Below, piece after piece: positions 10,407-19,294 of a stretch of 64,000 nucleotides of DNA. The stretch comes from Nitrosospira multiformis (GTDB lineage: Bacteria > Pseudomonadota > Gammaproteobacteria > Burkholderiales > Nitrosomonadaceae). The position numbers and the translations under genes were made by a program. The notes beneath the pieces were generated by a model, which worked only from the letters and a program-made list of their open reading frames with translations, had not been told where the DNA came from and ran no database searches. The stretch spans positions 868,001-932,000 of the forward strand of contig NZ_FNKY01000001.1 in assembly GCF_900103165.1 (NCBI RefSeq), written 5' to 3'. Each line of letters starts with the position of its first letter. Positions within the stretch are counted from its first letter, which is position 1.

Positions 10407-10900
10407 CACTCGCTAAATTGGTCAAAATAGTTGTTGCCGCGCTGGAAGAAATAAAAGCGCACGATATCGAAGCGCTGGATGTAACCCGGATAACCACTTT
10501 GTTCGACCGCATGATTATCGCAAGTGGGGATTCCAATCGCCACACCAGGGCTATTGCGAACAATGTGGTGGAGAAAGTCAAAACCGGTGGCGGTACGGTT
10601 TATGGCATGGAGGGTGAGCAAACCGGAGAATGGGTACTGGTGGATTTGGGAGACGTGCTGGTACACATCATGCAAACCACGGTGCGTGCCCACTACAATC
10701 TGGAAGAATTATGGGCAGAAGCGAAAAAGAAAAAGATAAGCAAGGCAAAGGCCGGTGCCGGTGAAAGCAAGGTTCTTCTTGAACCTCTTGTTGTCAAGTC
10801 ATCGACTGCCAAGCCATCGACTGCCAAACCACGCAAAGCCTCTGCTAAATTGGCTTCACCGATCAGGAAAAAATCTCCCAAGCCTAGCGACGCTAGCTAA
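10403..10900 (+). CDS. rsfS: Ribosomal silencing factor RsfS
   Basis: DUF143/Iojap protein that binds L14 of the 50S subunit and blocks subunit joining during starvation. The core (about residues 1-115) shows KAHDIEALDVTRITTLFDRMIIASGDSNRHTRA, split here only by normal variation, then GEQTGEWVLVDLGDVLVHIM. AGGAGAAGG sits right before the ATG at 10403. Residues about 108-165 are an unusual lysine/alanine/serine-rich tail containing the direct repeat STAKPSTAKP; the E. coli protein lacks it (105 residues). The tail is probably disordered. It overlaps nadD by four bases and precedes rlmH by 15. Confidence 0.94.
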   Translation: MTLAKLVKIVVAALEEIKAHDIEALDVTRITTLFDRMIIASGDSNRHTRAIANNVVEKVKTGGGTVYGMEGEQTGEWVLVDLGDVLVHIMQTTVRAHYNLEELWAEAKKKKISKAKAGAGESKVLLEPLVVKSSTAKPSTAKPRKASAKLASPIRKKSPKPSDAS

Positions 10901-10915
10901 ATCTGAGCATTTCGT

Positions 10916-11383
10916 ATGAAATTTCTTGTTTGTGCGGTGGGTCACAAAATGCCGCAGTGGATTTCGGCGGGTTTTGAAGAGTACACCAGGCGCATGCCAC
11001 ATGAAGTCACCATTGAATTGCTGGAAATCAAGCCGGAAAAGCGTAGCGGGAAGAAACTGGAACAGCTGCTGGCTGCCGAGGCTGTTCGCATCCTGGCGGC
11101 CCTACCCCCCAGGTGCCGGATGGTGGCGATGGATGAACGTGGTAAACAATTGACTACTGCCAAGCTGGCGGATTCCATTACGGAATGGATGAGAAATGGC
11201 GGTGATACCGCCTTTATCGTGGGTGGAGCGGACGGGTTGGACGCCGGTATCAAGAGTTCGGCGGATGAGGTTTTGGCGCTATCCGCACTGACACTGCCGC
11301 ATGGTTTGGCGCGGATACTGCTGGCGGAACAACTGTATCGCGCGGTATCCCTTATCAAGGGGCATCCTTACCACCGGGTGTAG
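10916..11383 (+). CDS. rlmH: 23S rRNA (pseudouridine1915-N3)-methyltransferase RlmH
   Basis: SPOUT-class methyltransferase modifying helix 69 of 23S rRNA. At 155 residues it is exactly the family length. The SAM-binding knot is visible as [10 protein letters not shown] and [17 protein letters not shown], and it ends in the conserved KGHPYHR. It is the third gene of the nadD-rsfS-rlmH run, a common association. A family-1 inverted-repeat element starts about 23 bases after its stop. Confidence 0.96.
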   Translation: MKFLVCAVGHKMPQWISAGFEEYTRRMPHEVTIELLEIKPEKRSGKKLEQLLAAEAVRILAALPPRCRMVAMDERGKQLTTAKLADSITEWMRNGGDTAFIVGGADGLDAGIKSSADEVLALSALTLPHGLARILLAEQLYRAVSLIKGHPYHRV

Positions 11384-11406
11384 CAGGCACAGGCCGTAAA
11401 CATTTG

Positions 11407-11526
11407 AACCCAAATCCGGCAGTCGACCGCTCATTGAGTAGATCAGTATTATGATTAATGACAATATTTCGTATTATTTGACGCCCATCATTCAGGTGAG
11501 CCCGCTCCAATTGCCGAATTTGGATT
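11407..11526 (-). repeat. Family-1 inverted-repeat element between rlmH and maf
   Basis: A 120-base segment bounded by AACCCAAATCCGGCAGTC on the left and AATTGCCGAATTTGGATT on the right; the ends are imperfect inverted repeats of each other. In minus orientation the segment reads with a body resembling the other copies and contains the ATGAGCGGTCGACTGCCGG core. The right end stops 22 bases before the ATG of maf. Confidence 0.7.
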
Positions 11527-11548
11527 GAATAGAGTATTCACAGAAAAT

Positions 11549-12172
11549 ATGACTCTACCGGAGAATCGCATTTATCTTGCTTCCCGCAGCCCCCGCCGGC
11601 GGGAGCTGTTGAAACAGATCGGAGTAAATTTCGCAACGCTATTACTGCGTGAAGCCTTACCCCGCATGGCGGATGTTGATGAGACTTCAATGCCGGATGA
11701 GGCGCCGGAAATTTACACCTCCCGTATCGCCCGGACCAAGGCCGGGACAGGGTGGATGCAGATTATGCAGCGCAAGCTGCCACAGCTCCCGGTGCTCGCT
11801 GCCGACACGATAGTGGTCCTGAAGGGCCGTGTTTTTGGCAAGCCGGAGAGCGCTGCCCATGCGCAAGAGATGCTCCGTGCGCTTTCGGGCCAGACTCATC
11901 AGGTATTGACCGCGGTCGCGGTAGCTGCGCAAAACGGAATACATGTGCGCACCTCCGCTTCCACGGTACGATTCCGCCACATCAGCGAACGCGAAATTCG
12001 ACTGTACCTTGCCAGCGACGAACCGCATGACAAAGCCGGCGGCTATGCGATTCAAGGGATAGCGGCAGTTTTTGTAGCGGAGATTTCCGGCAGCTATAGT
12101 GGCGTGATGGGGCTGCCGCTGTTCGAGACCGGGCAACTGCTGGAAGAATCGGGTATAAAAATATTTCCCTAG
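11549..12172 (+). CDS. maf: Maf-family nucleoside triphosphate pyrophosphatase
   Basis: Hydrolyses non-canonical or excess NTPs (dTTP/UTP or m7GTP type) and is linked to septum inhibition. The hallmark ASRSPRR comes a few residues after the ATG at 11549; AADTIVVL with the catalytic Asp and the DKAGGYAIQG motif are present. Length is 207 residues. The tracked frame could begin at 11525 inside the tail of a family-1 element, but those eight codons are not family-like. The stop TAG is formed by the CTAG target duplication of a family-2 element at 12169-12355, so that insertion lies precisely at the end of the gene. Which of the Maf subtypes is not clear by eye. Confidence 0.93.
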   Translation: MTLPENRIYLASRSPRRRELLKQIGVNFATLLLREALPRMADVDETSMPDEAPEIYTSRIARTKAGTGWMQIMQRKLPQLPVLAADTIVVLKGRVFGKPESAAHAQEMLRALSGQTHQVLTAVAVAAQNGIHVRTSASTVRFRHISEREIRLYLASDEPHDKAGGYAIQGIAAVFVAEISGSYSGVMGLPLFETGQLLEESGIKIFP

Positions 12173-12355
12173 GGCCTGTTAACACTTATTTCGCATCCGC
12201 GTTTTTTGTGCGCAACCCGAAGGGACGGGACGGATTCCATCCAGCCCTTCGTTACTCGCCGCTTACGGAGGCCTGCTCCGCTGCGCGGCTCATGCCTCGT
12301 GCTGGATGAAATCCGTCGCCGTCGCGGGTGCAAAATAAGTGTTAACAGGCCCTAG
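12169..12355. mobile_element. Family-2 MITE-like element with CTAG duplication
   Basis: A 179-base unit (12173-12351) with perfect terminal inverted repeats GGCCTGTTAACACTTATTT / AAATAAGTGTTAACAGGCC, flanked on both sides by CTAG. Inner inverted repeats (ACGGATTCCATCCAGC against GCTGGATGAAATCCGT) make almost the whole unit one imperfect palindrome. There is no coding capacity. A 4-base CTAG duplication fits IS5-like targets (YTAR), so it is probably a non-autonomous relative of such an element. A lone end (TTAACAGGCCCTAG) recurs at 45081-45094. Confidence 0.85.
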
Positions 12356-12359
12356 GTAA

Positions 12360-12458
12360 AAAGGTAAAGATTTATTGACGAAAAGAGACCCTGCGGTTCA
12401 TGGCGCTCCACTGAATAACGAGCTAATCAATGAACAGTCAACTGCCGGATTCAGGATT
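12360..12458 (+). repeat. Family-1 element copy upstream of rng (right end intact)
   Basis: Right end ATGAACAGTCAACTGCCGG followed by ATTCAGGATT ends at 12458, one base before the preferred rng start. The preceding bases (AGGTAAAGATTTATTGACG ... TTCATGGCGCTCC) align with the body of the copies at 46397-46548 and 51755-51960. The left end is lost or was disrupted by the adjoining family-2 element. Confidence 0.65.
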
Positions 12459-12459
12459 A

Positions 12460-13911
12460 ATGACTAGCGAAATTCTTGTCAATGTCACGCCGCAAGAGAC
12501 CCGTGTTGCCGTAATGGAGCACGGTGCGGTGCAAGAACTGCATATAGAGCGTACCAGCAGCCGCGGAATTGTCGGCAACATTTACAATGGGCGCGTCACA
12601 CGGGTACTGCCGGGGATGCAATCGGCTTTCGTGGATATCGGTCTGGATCGCGCCGCCTTTCTCCATCTGGCCGATATTTGGAGGCTGCGCCAAAGCGAGG
12701 ATGCCGATAAGCCCATTGAAAGACTACTGTACGAGGGAAAAAATATTCTCGTCCAGGTCATCAAGGATTCCATTAGCACCAAGGGTGCGCGATTGTCCAC
12801 TCAAGTGAGTATTGCCGGGCGGATGCTGGTATATCTGCCGCAGGTGTCCCATATCGGGATTTCACAGCGTATCGAGGATGAAACCGAGCGCAAGCTATTA
12901 CGCGAAAAGTTGAAACACCTGCTGCTGCCAGGCGAAAAAGGTGGCTTTATCGTTCGCACCATGGCGGAAGCCGCCAGTGAGCAAGATTTGCAGACAGATA
13001 TCGATTACCTGTACAAGCTATGGCACGACATTGAAGAGAAATCCTCAACCGGTATGCCCGGACTACTTTACCAGGATTTGAATCTTAGCCATCGTGTATT
13101 GCGCGATTTCGTGGATGACGGCACGGCGCGTATTCTGGTGGATTCACGCGAAACCTTTCAGAAAATGATTGTTTTTGCGCGAGACTATATGGCGAATGTG
13201 ACGGAACGAGTCGATCACTATGCCGGAGAGCGCCCCTTATTCGATCTGTATGGCGTCGAAGATGAGATTGAAAAATGTTTGGCGCGACGGGTAAACCTTA
13301 AATCCGGTGGCTACCTCATCATTGATCAGACCGAGGCGCTCACCACCGTGGATGTCAACACCGGCGGGTTTGTCGGCGTGCGGAGCTTCGACGACACCAT
13401 TTTCAAAACCAACCTGGAAGCGGCGCAGGTCATCGCACGCCAGTTGCGCCTGCGAAATCTGGGCGGCATTATCATTATTGATTTTATCGATATGGAAAGC
13501 GCGGAGCATAAAAATGCCGTGCTCACCGAATTCAAAAAGTCGCTGATGAAAGACCGTACGCGCATGACCGTCAATGGCTTCACCGCGCTCGGGTTGGTGG
13601 AAATGACGCGCAAACGCACACGAGAAAGCCTTGCCCATATTCTGTGCGAAACATGTCCTACCTGCCAGGGGCGCAGCGAGGTCAGAACCGCGCAAACGAT
13701 GTGTTACGAAATCCTGCGCGAATTATTGCGCGAATCCCGTCAATTTGATGCCCGCGAGTTCCGTATTCTGGCTTCACAACAGGTCATCGATCTATTCCTT
13801 GACGAGGAATCCCAAAGCCTGGCCCAACTTGGCGATTTTATCGCCAAGCCCATCAGCCTGCAGGTAGAAGCCGCTTATACACAGGAACAATATGATGTCA
13901 TTCTGATGTAG
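12460..13911 (+). CDS. rng: Ribonuclease G
   Basis: Endonuclease of the RNase E/G family that matures the 16S rRNA 5' end and degrades mRNA. From ATG 12460 the protein is 483 residues and starts MTSEILVNVTPQETRVAV as RNase G does. An S1 domain (about 35-125) is followed by the 5'-sensor region and the catalytic DNase-I-like domain with VDVNTGGFVG and IIIDFIDM, then the zinc-link CETCPTC near residue 403. An upstream in-frame ATG at 12430 would add ten residues encoded by the family-1 repeat (MNSQLPDSGL); I reject it, and AGGA lies just upstream of 12460. Confidence 0.96.
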   Translation: MTSEILVNVTPQETRVAVMEHGAVQELHIERTSSRGIVGNIYNGRVTRVLPGMQSAFVDIGLDRAAFLHLADIWRLRQSEDADKPIERLLYEGKNILVQVIKDSISTKGARLSTQVSIAGRMLVYLPQVSHIGISQRIEDETERKLLREKLKHLLLPGEKGGFIVRTMAEAASEQDLQTDIDYLYKLWHDIEEKSSTGMPGLLYQDLNLSHRVLRDFVDDGTARILVDSRETFQKMIVFARDYMANVTERVDHYAGERPLFDLYGVEDEIEKCLARRVNLKSGGYLIIDQTEALTTVDVNTGGFVGVRSFDDTIFKTNLEAAQVIARQLRLRNLGGIIIIDFIDMESAEHKNAVLTEFKKSLMKDRTRMTVNGFTALGLVEMTRKRTRESLAHILCETCPTCQGRSEVRTAQTMCYEILRELLRESRQFDAREFRILASQQVIDLFLDEESQSLAQLGDFIAKPISLQVEAAYTQEQYDVILM

Positions 13912-13999
13912 CGGTTGTCCATGCTACCGAAAATTCAGCAGCCATCCGTTCCGCTTCCTGGCATCGTTTATTCAAGATTCCTCAGGTTCGTATCTCGAT

Positions 14000-15199
14000 T
14001 TAGTGTCCCCCTCCCATACCCTTGATTTCAGGAGGTGCGACATGAGTGAATTCCTCACTGTCCTCGTAGGCTAGATGTGTCGTCCCTGTGGCTTTGATCG
14101 CTGCACCGGCGATGAGTCCGGCAACGAAGGCGAACACTACGCTGAAAGTAATACCAATGAGCTGAGATGCCGCGATACCCGGCACTACCATGATGGCAAT
14201 CAATGCACCTAACAATCCGGGCATCCCATGCAGATTATGGACGCCGCAGGTATCAACGATTTTGAAGCGTCTTTCCAATGCTGGTTGAATGAATACATAC
14301 CCGATGACGCTGACAGCACCCGCCAACAGACCAATTGCGAAAGCGCCTGAAGGAGATACGATATTGCATGTCGATCCAATGGCTACTCCCCCGGCCAGCG
14401 CCGCATTCGCCATGTCGACCATCGATGTCTTGCCTTTGTGGAAATACGTACTCAGGAAATAGGTGCTGAGTGTCGCTCCGCAAAGCGCCAGCACAGTGTT
14501 GACGACCGTTTGCGGCATCTGCTCGAAAGGTACGATAGCAGTGGCGAAACTGGGCCAGAAAAGCCACAGTACCATTGAACCAATCATCGCGAAGCGATCA
14601 GAAGTCTCGTCGGATTCAATCGGTTGACTACGTTGTCGGGAGGTGGTCAAAGCAAGGGATAACCCCAAGCCAAAATAGGCGCCAAAGGCGTGAATAATGA
14701 CCGACCCGGCAGTGTCCTGATACCCCTCCGTCAGGCCCATCCCGTTGTCCAGCACCAGGTATTCGTTCATCAGATAGGCGGGAACCAGGAAAAGTGCCAG
14801 TAATGCATACTGGAAAACCCGTAAGCGACCCAGCACGGCTCCCATGGCAATCAATGCTGTCGCCACCGCGAATTCGGCGAAAAGCAAAGCCTTTACGGTG
14901 TTTGGCGCAATTTCGTGGCCCAGGATTCCGTTGGCGCGCAGCAGCATGTAAAGGGGAAGACCCACTGCCACTACTAGATAGGTGCCGGTTGTGGCGCCAA
15001 ATCCATATCTTCGTACAAACACCATGAGGAAACCGAAGCCTACCAGCAACATCGCCAGGATATGAATCACGTAGTTATACTGAGCCACTTGCCGTGCCTC
15101 GCTGAGCTCGGAGCCAGCGCTCTCACTCGCCCAGGCACTGAAACATAGAAGAAACAGACTGGCCGCACCACACAGCGTCAAGCAGAAGCTTTTTCTCAT
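14000..15199 (-). CDS. Rh-type ammonium/ammonia channel
   Basis: Eleven- to twelve-helix Rh/Amt channel resembling Rh50 of Nitrosomonas europaea, conducting NH3/NH4+ (possibly CO2) across the inner membrane. The 399-residue product starts at ATG 15199, preceded by GGAGA at six bases; the longer open frame upstream is not protein-like. Residues 1-25 are a cleavable signal peptide ending ASESAG. The two pore histidines are in IIHAFGAYFGLGL and HNLHGMPGLLGAL; GDT-type Amt signatures are replaced by Rh-like ones. The C-terminal tail after the last helix is short and acidic. It is monocistronic, with no glnK next to it, unlike amtB. In an ammonia oxidiser it would handle the energy substrate. Confidence 0.92.
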   Translation of the reverse strand: MRKSFCLTLCGAASLFLLCFSAWASESAGSELSEARQVAQYNYVIHILAMLLVGFGFLMVFVRRYGFGATTGTYLVVAVGLPLYMLLRANGILGHEIAPNTVKALLFAEFAVATALIAMGAVLGRLRVFQYALLALFLVPAYLMNEYLVLDNGMGLTEGYQDTAGSVIIHAFGAYFGLGLSLALTTSRQRSQPIESDETSDRFAMIGSMVLWLFWPSFATAIVPFEQMPQTVVNTVLALCGATLSTYFLSTYFHKGKTSMVDMANAALAGGVAIGSTCNIVSPSGAFAIGLLAGAVSVIGYVFIQPALERRFKIVDTCGVHNLHGMPGLLGALIAIMVVPGIAASQLIGITFSVVFAFVAGLIAGAAIKATGTTHLAYEDSEEFTHVAPPEIKGMGGGH

Positions 15200-15493
15200 T
15201 TGACTCTCCCTGTTTTTTTGCAGTTTATTGAGCCCTACCCATGCATGAGTGTGAACCTCAATAGCCTTAAATACAATAGGGATATGGAGTCTCATTGAGA
15301 GGTGTAACTTATTGCTGCAAAAAGACATGCGATAGAGTGACACCAGCCGCGGGAGTCTGCTGGAAAGCTGTAATGAAGCTTGATTGGACGTAGGGCAGGG
15401 TTGTGGTTTTAAGATACGCGGGGCGAAGTCATACAAGCCTCGTATATGTCCTATTCCATAAGCTTTTGTTTGAAGTCATTCGCAAAGAGTTTG

Positions 15494-16231
15494 TCATGGT
15501 GTGCCGTCTTCTACATCTGCTGCGATGGTGCGGTAAAGCGAACGAAACATGCGTCGCATATTATTGATGATGCCGCTGATACTCATCATTGAGGGTATAC
15601 GTTTACCGTGATGCTCAACCGGGCTTCCGATGGTTTGAATCTTGACACCCAGTTTCCCAAAATGAGCCGCCTGGCGTTCCTCTGTCAAAACGAACAGGGT
15701 ATCAATTCCATTCAGGCGCGCCAATTCGATAGTGCCGATGTAAAGACCGATCGGAATGTAGGGAAAGCGCGGGAGATCGGGTGTCCCGAAATCCTCATCC
15801 GAAATGCCGACGGTTTTAGTGGCTTCGCCTTTACGCCTGCGGTAGCGCGAAATAACTGCGAGCCGTGACACTTCGGCAATGCTCTGACGCGGCAATTTCG
15901 CCGGATCGACGATCGAAAGGTCCAGTGCATTGGTACAGGCTATCTCGAAAGGCAGGGAATGCTGGTGATTTTCCGGATCGGTGCGGACAATGCGGGTACA
16001 ACCGATGAATTCATGTGTACTTACGTTGCGTATCAGGAGGTGCAGCGAACAAGCGTCATATTCATCGATTTCACGCCCATCCAGCCGCATCGGCTCAAAT
16101 TTCAGATCTTCGCAATAAACCTGATGCCGCACGCGATATACTTCATCTTTCAATGCTTCCGAATAAGCCGGTACAATTTCAAAATACTGTTTGAAGGCAT
16201 TGCCCAGATCAAATATTTTTGGTAAAAACAT
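15494..16231 (-). CDS. PEP-CTERM/exosortase-associated acyltransferase (LuxI/GNAT-like)
   Basis: A 245-residue protein of the group named PEP-CTERM/exosortase system-associated acyltransferase, distantly related to autoinducer synthases and N-acyl amino-acid synthases. Indicators are the N-terminal YRVRHQVYCEDLKFEP segment, the acidic DEYDACSLHLLIRN strand, FIGCTRIVRTD, and AEVSRLAVISRYRRRKGE, which correspond to the acyl-donor/GNAT core. The substrate is not known; acylation of an amino compound is inferred from the family. Start is the ATG at 16231 with AGGAGCG upstream. It sits between the Rh channel and the P450/desaturase pair, and three PEP-CTERM proteins lie 6-10 kb away. Confidence 0.85.
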   Translation of the reverse strand: MFLPKIFDLGNAFKQYFEIVPAYSEALKDEVYRVRHQVYCEDLKFEPMRLDGREIDEYDACSLHLLIRNVSTHEFIGCTRIVRTDPENHQHSLPFEIACTNALDLSIVDPAKLPRQSIAEVSRLAVISRYRRRKGEATKTVGISDEDFGTPDLPRFPYIPIGLYIGTIELARLNGIDTLFVLTEERQAAHFGKLGVKIQTIGSPVEHHGKRIPSMMSISGIINNMRRMFRSLYRTIAADVEDGTP

Positions 16232-16831
16232 GGCGAGCGCGCTCCTGAAACACTGTTATTCGTAGTAATTCCAACTTTTTCAAGCTTCTAATATGCATGT
16301 TGCAATCAATCAGTCATTCTGTGTTCTTTTGCAAAGTTAGCTTGCCAGACATCACACATTTTTGTGAGCATAGCCCGGCTTGAGCATATTTACAAACGCT
16401 ATAGCCCGGCGAGCGGGAGATCCAAGCGCGCTAAAGTATTTCGATGAGTTCCAAAGATGGTGCTTCCTTCGCTGCGATTGACCGGGCGCTGGTGACGCAA
16501 CCCAATGCTATGTTAGCGGGTGAGTTGACCGCCACCTGATCAAAAAGTGAACATTCAAGCATTCTGCAGCCTGATGAAAGATATGAACGGCGATTTCAAG
16601 GCGAACTTTATTTTTTCAGCCCCGCTTACTTATCAGGGCGATATCGGTCGATGGGTGCATAACGAGCCGGCCGAATCGGAAACCAGGGGTCGAGGTGCAC
16701 GAGAAATCAGTCACGAATGGTTGGGTTGTTTTTCATTAAATTGGTCACGCTACGGTTGAATGTGTTAGTGCGCGGCTGGCTTCGCGGCGCATGAGTCGCA
16801 TCCTAAGTTGGTTACTCTGGAGATACAGACA
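16232..16831. other. Intergenic region, no gene supported
   Basis: Six hundred bases between the divergent acyltransferase and P450 genes. A 70-codon plus-strand frame at 16547-16759 starts with GTG, lacks a ribosome site and resembles nothing I know. Promoters for both flanking genes should lie here, but no -35/-10 or -24/-12 pair was convincing. Confidence 0.4.
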
Positions 16832-18250
16832 ATGAAGACTCAATTCGAAACAACCACGGATTTACAGAGCCTGCCGCTGCCGCCTGGAATTCCCATACTC
16901 GGAAACCTGCTGCAGCTTGAGGCAACGCGCCTTCATTTGATCCTTGAAGATTGGTCCCGGAGGTATGGTGATTTTTACCGGTTAAAGGTGGCGGCCCGCA
17001 CCGCGCTGGTGGTCTCCGACTGGCGGGCGGTTTCCGAGATTCTCCGGGCGCGGCCGGAAACGTTCCGCCGTTTTTCCTCAATCGAGACCGTCTTTGGAGA
17101 CATGGGAATTTCAGGCGTATTATCGGCGGAGGGTGAGCAATGGTATCGGCAGCGAAAACTGACAATGCGCGCGTTTGACCCCGGCCATCTGCGTAACTAT
17201 TTTCCAAGCCTCGTAAAGATTACCGAACGGCTACGGCAACGCTGGCTACGGGCGGCGGAGCAGGGAGAATCCATTGACATTCTGGCGGATCTGATGTGCT
17301 ACTCCCTCGATGTTACCGCTGGTTTGGCATTTGGTAGTGAGATCAATACTATAGACGGGAAGGATGCCGCACTTCAAAAATCTTTGGATATGATCTTCCC
17401 GGCTATCAATCGCCGGCTTAACACACCTTTTCCTTACTGGCGCTATTTCAAGTTACCATCGGATCATGCACTTGATAACAATCTCCGTACATTGCGCGAC
17501 AAAGTTGATACTTTTATAGTACAAACAAGGGTTCGTATGAATGCCGACTCTTCGCTGTTCGACCAGCCGCGCAATCTGATTGAAGCATTTGTTGCCGTAC
17601 GCGATCAGCCGGATTCAGAGTTCACGGATGAGGATGTTTATGGCAACGTCTTCACGACTCTGCTCGTTGGAGCGGATAGCACAGCGAATGTATTCGCGTG
17701 GATCAGTTACTTTCTTTGCGAGGATTATGATGTTCAAGCCGCGGTGCAGGCTGAAGCCGCCGCCGTGCTTGAGGATCAGACCGTACTACAGGATTTTGGC
17801 CGCATCTCATCGCTCCGGTATATCGAAGCAGTGGCGCAGGAGGCGATGCGTTTGAAACCGTCGGGACCGGTTGTCTTTCTTGAAGCGAAATGCGACACCA
17901 TGGTGGGTCATGTCAGCGTAGCTCAAGGCACGCCGATCCTCGCTCTCATGCGACTTGGGGGGCTAGATTCACAAAACTTCCCTGACCCGCAACGATTTGA
18001 TCCAAAGCGATGGGATGGGACAAGCAATCACGCCGAGATGGGGGCATCGGCTAAGCGGATTGTAATGCCGTTTGGGGCAGGACCACGTTTATGCCCTGGC
18101 CGCTATCTGGCGTTGCTTCAGATCAAAATGCTGGCTTCTATGCTAGGTCGAAACTTTATTATGGAGCGGGTGGACCAGGTATCAATCGAAGAAAGATTCA
18201 AATTCACGATGGAACCCGTGAACCTTAAGGTTAAATTGACAAAACGATAA
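16832..18250 (+). CDS. Cytochrome P450
   Basis: Heme-thiolate mono-oxygenase, 472 residues from ATG 16832. The heme ligand Cys is in FGAGPRLCPGRYLAL near the C-terminus, the ExxR motif is EAMR (within VAQEAMRLKPSGP), and the oxygen-activating I-helix is TTLLVGADSTANVFAW. The proline-rich LPLPPGIPILGNL after the start is the usual hinge, but there is no membrane anchor, so it is soluble. ATG 16832 is chosen over TTG 16808 because TCTGGAGA precedes it. No ferredoxin or reductase gene is adjacent. It converges on a fatty-acid desaturase 30 bases away, suggesting (inference only) a lipid or fatty-acid substrate. Confidence 0.93.
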   Translation: MKTQFETTTDLQSLPLPPGIPILGNLLQLEATRLHLILEDWSRRYGDFYRLKVAARTALVVSDWRAVSEILRARPETFRRFSSIETVFGDMGISGVLSAEGEQWYRQRKLTMRAFDPGHLRNYFPSLVKITERLRQRWLRAAEQGESIDILADLMCYSLDVTAGLAFGSEINTIDGKDAALQKSLDMIFPAINRRLNTPFPYWRYFKLPSDHALDNNLRTLRDKVDTFIVQTRVRMNADSSLFDQPRNLIEAFVAVRDQPDSEFTDEDVYGNVFTTLLVGADSTANVFAWISYFLCEDYDVQAAVQAEAAAVLEDQTVLQDFGRISSLRYIEAVAQEAMRLKPSGPVVFLEAKCDTMVGHVSVAQGTPILALMRLGGLDSQNFPDPQRFDPKRWDGTSNHAEMGASAKRIVMPFGAGPRLCPGRYLALLQIKMLASMLGRNFIMERVDQVSIEERFKFTMEPVNLKVKLTKR

Positions 18251-18280
18251 ACCTCGCACAGACTGAAAACTCACTTCGCA

Positions 18281-19294
18281 TCAATCCACATTGACCCCGG
18301 ATCTATCCTGAAATAAAGAAGGTTGCGATTTTAATACACGCCGCCGGAAGAAGTCACCATACCCATATAACACACTTTCTTTATGTACAAGCCCAGCCTC
18401 CATGTACATACGATGTACAAGGGGCAAAGTTGAGAACGACAGGCCGGGATACATATGATGGTAATGGTGCAAGGTAAAATTCAGGTTGGGCAAGAGCGCA
18501 CGTTCCCACCATGAAAGCTCAATCAGGTGTGTGGAGTCATTGAGTTCTGTCGAATTGACATTGTATTTATGTTCGCTTAGCGCCCCAAGGCGCACCAGGC
18601 ACTGAGCAACCGTAAGAAGCGGCAAAATCCAGTATAAAAGAAAGTAAGACCAGCCTCCGCTTAAGGATAACGCGGCTGCGACTATCATCCAGAATGCGAA
18701 GCGTACCCACTTTGGTGTCGGGTTTCGCCGCCGGAATTCATCACGCATACCGGCGGCTTCGGGCCGCTTTCCACGAATCAAGCGCCAAATGTTGAGCCCA
18801 AAGATGTCACCAAAAAATAGACGCATGAGTTGCCGCCGTGACATCGGAATGCTCCATTCAGGTCCGGATTTACGGGCAAAGTCAGGATCCTTGTCTGTAT
18901 AGAAGTACTTGTGATGCGCCAAATGTACTTGGGCATAACCCTCAACCGATAGCACGAGCAATGGGTAAGCGGCAAATAAATTAGTGATCAGATCGCCATA
19001 GCGTCCGCGCGATCCTAGTCTATGAACTTGCTCATGCACAAGTAGGCCCAGCAAATTCTGGCGGGTACCCACCAGAAAAATAGCAAGCAGACTCACCCAT
19101 ATACTCTCTGCCCAGATCGCGAGTGTGATCGCGGCGGCGATCACACACCATGCGCTAAACAACTGCCATATGAATAAAAGAGGACGCGCTCCTACTAGGC
19201 TTCTGATATGGGTTTTTATCTCGGCTTCTCGTATTCGATCACCTGATTTTATTATAGGAGGTAGAGCCTCTCTGTTAATAAGGGATATATCCAT
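18281..19294 (-). CDS. Fatty acid desaturase / membrane di-iron hydroxylase
   Basis: Integral-membrane di-iron enzyme of 337 residues. All histidine boxes are present: HEQVHR (about residue 88), HLAHHKYF (about 124) and HHYHHMYP (about 278), with the spacing of fatty-acid desaturases. Hydrophobic stretches flank the first two boxes (FIWQLFSAWCVIAAAITLAI and a pair near 200-235). The start ATG at 19294 is preceded by AAGGAG. It is convergent with the P450 and close to an acyltransferase, so a role in modifying an acyl chain is plausible. Regiospecificity cannot be read from the sequence; hydroxylases and ketolases share these motifs. Confidence 0.88.
   Translation of the reverse strand: MDISLINREALPPIIKSGDRIREAEIKTHIRSLVGARPLLFIWQLFSAWCVIAAAITLAIWAESIWVSLLAIFLVGTRQNLLGLLVHEQVHRLGSRGRYGDLITNLFAAYPLLVLSVEGYAQVHLAHHKYFYTDKDPDFARKSGPEWSIPMSRRQLMRLFFGDIFGLNIWRLIRGKRPEAAGMRDEFRRRNPTPKWVRFAFWMIVAAALSLSGGWSYFLLYWILPLLTVAQCLVRLGALSEHKYNVNSTELNDSTHLIELSWWERALLPNLNFTLHHYHHMYPGLSFSTLPLVHRMYMEAGLVHKESVLYGYGDFFRRRVLKSQPSLFQDRSGVNVD

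Noticed and set aside
16232-16400. Possible sigma-54 promoter upstream of the exosortase-associated acyltransferase
   Set aside because: A GGCAA...TTTGC match exists on the minus strand but the spacing is two bases too long.
16547-16759. 70-codon plus-strand frame upstream of the P450
   Set aside because: GTG start without ribosome site, no hydrophobic or conserved feature, in a region that should hold promoters.
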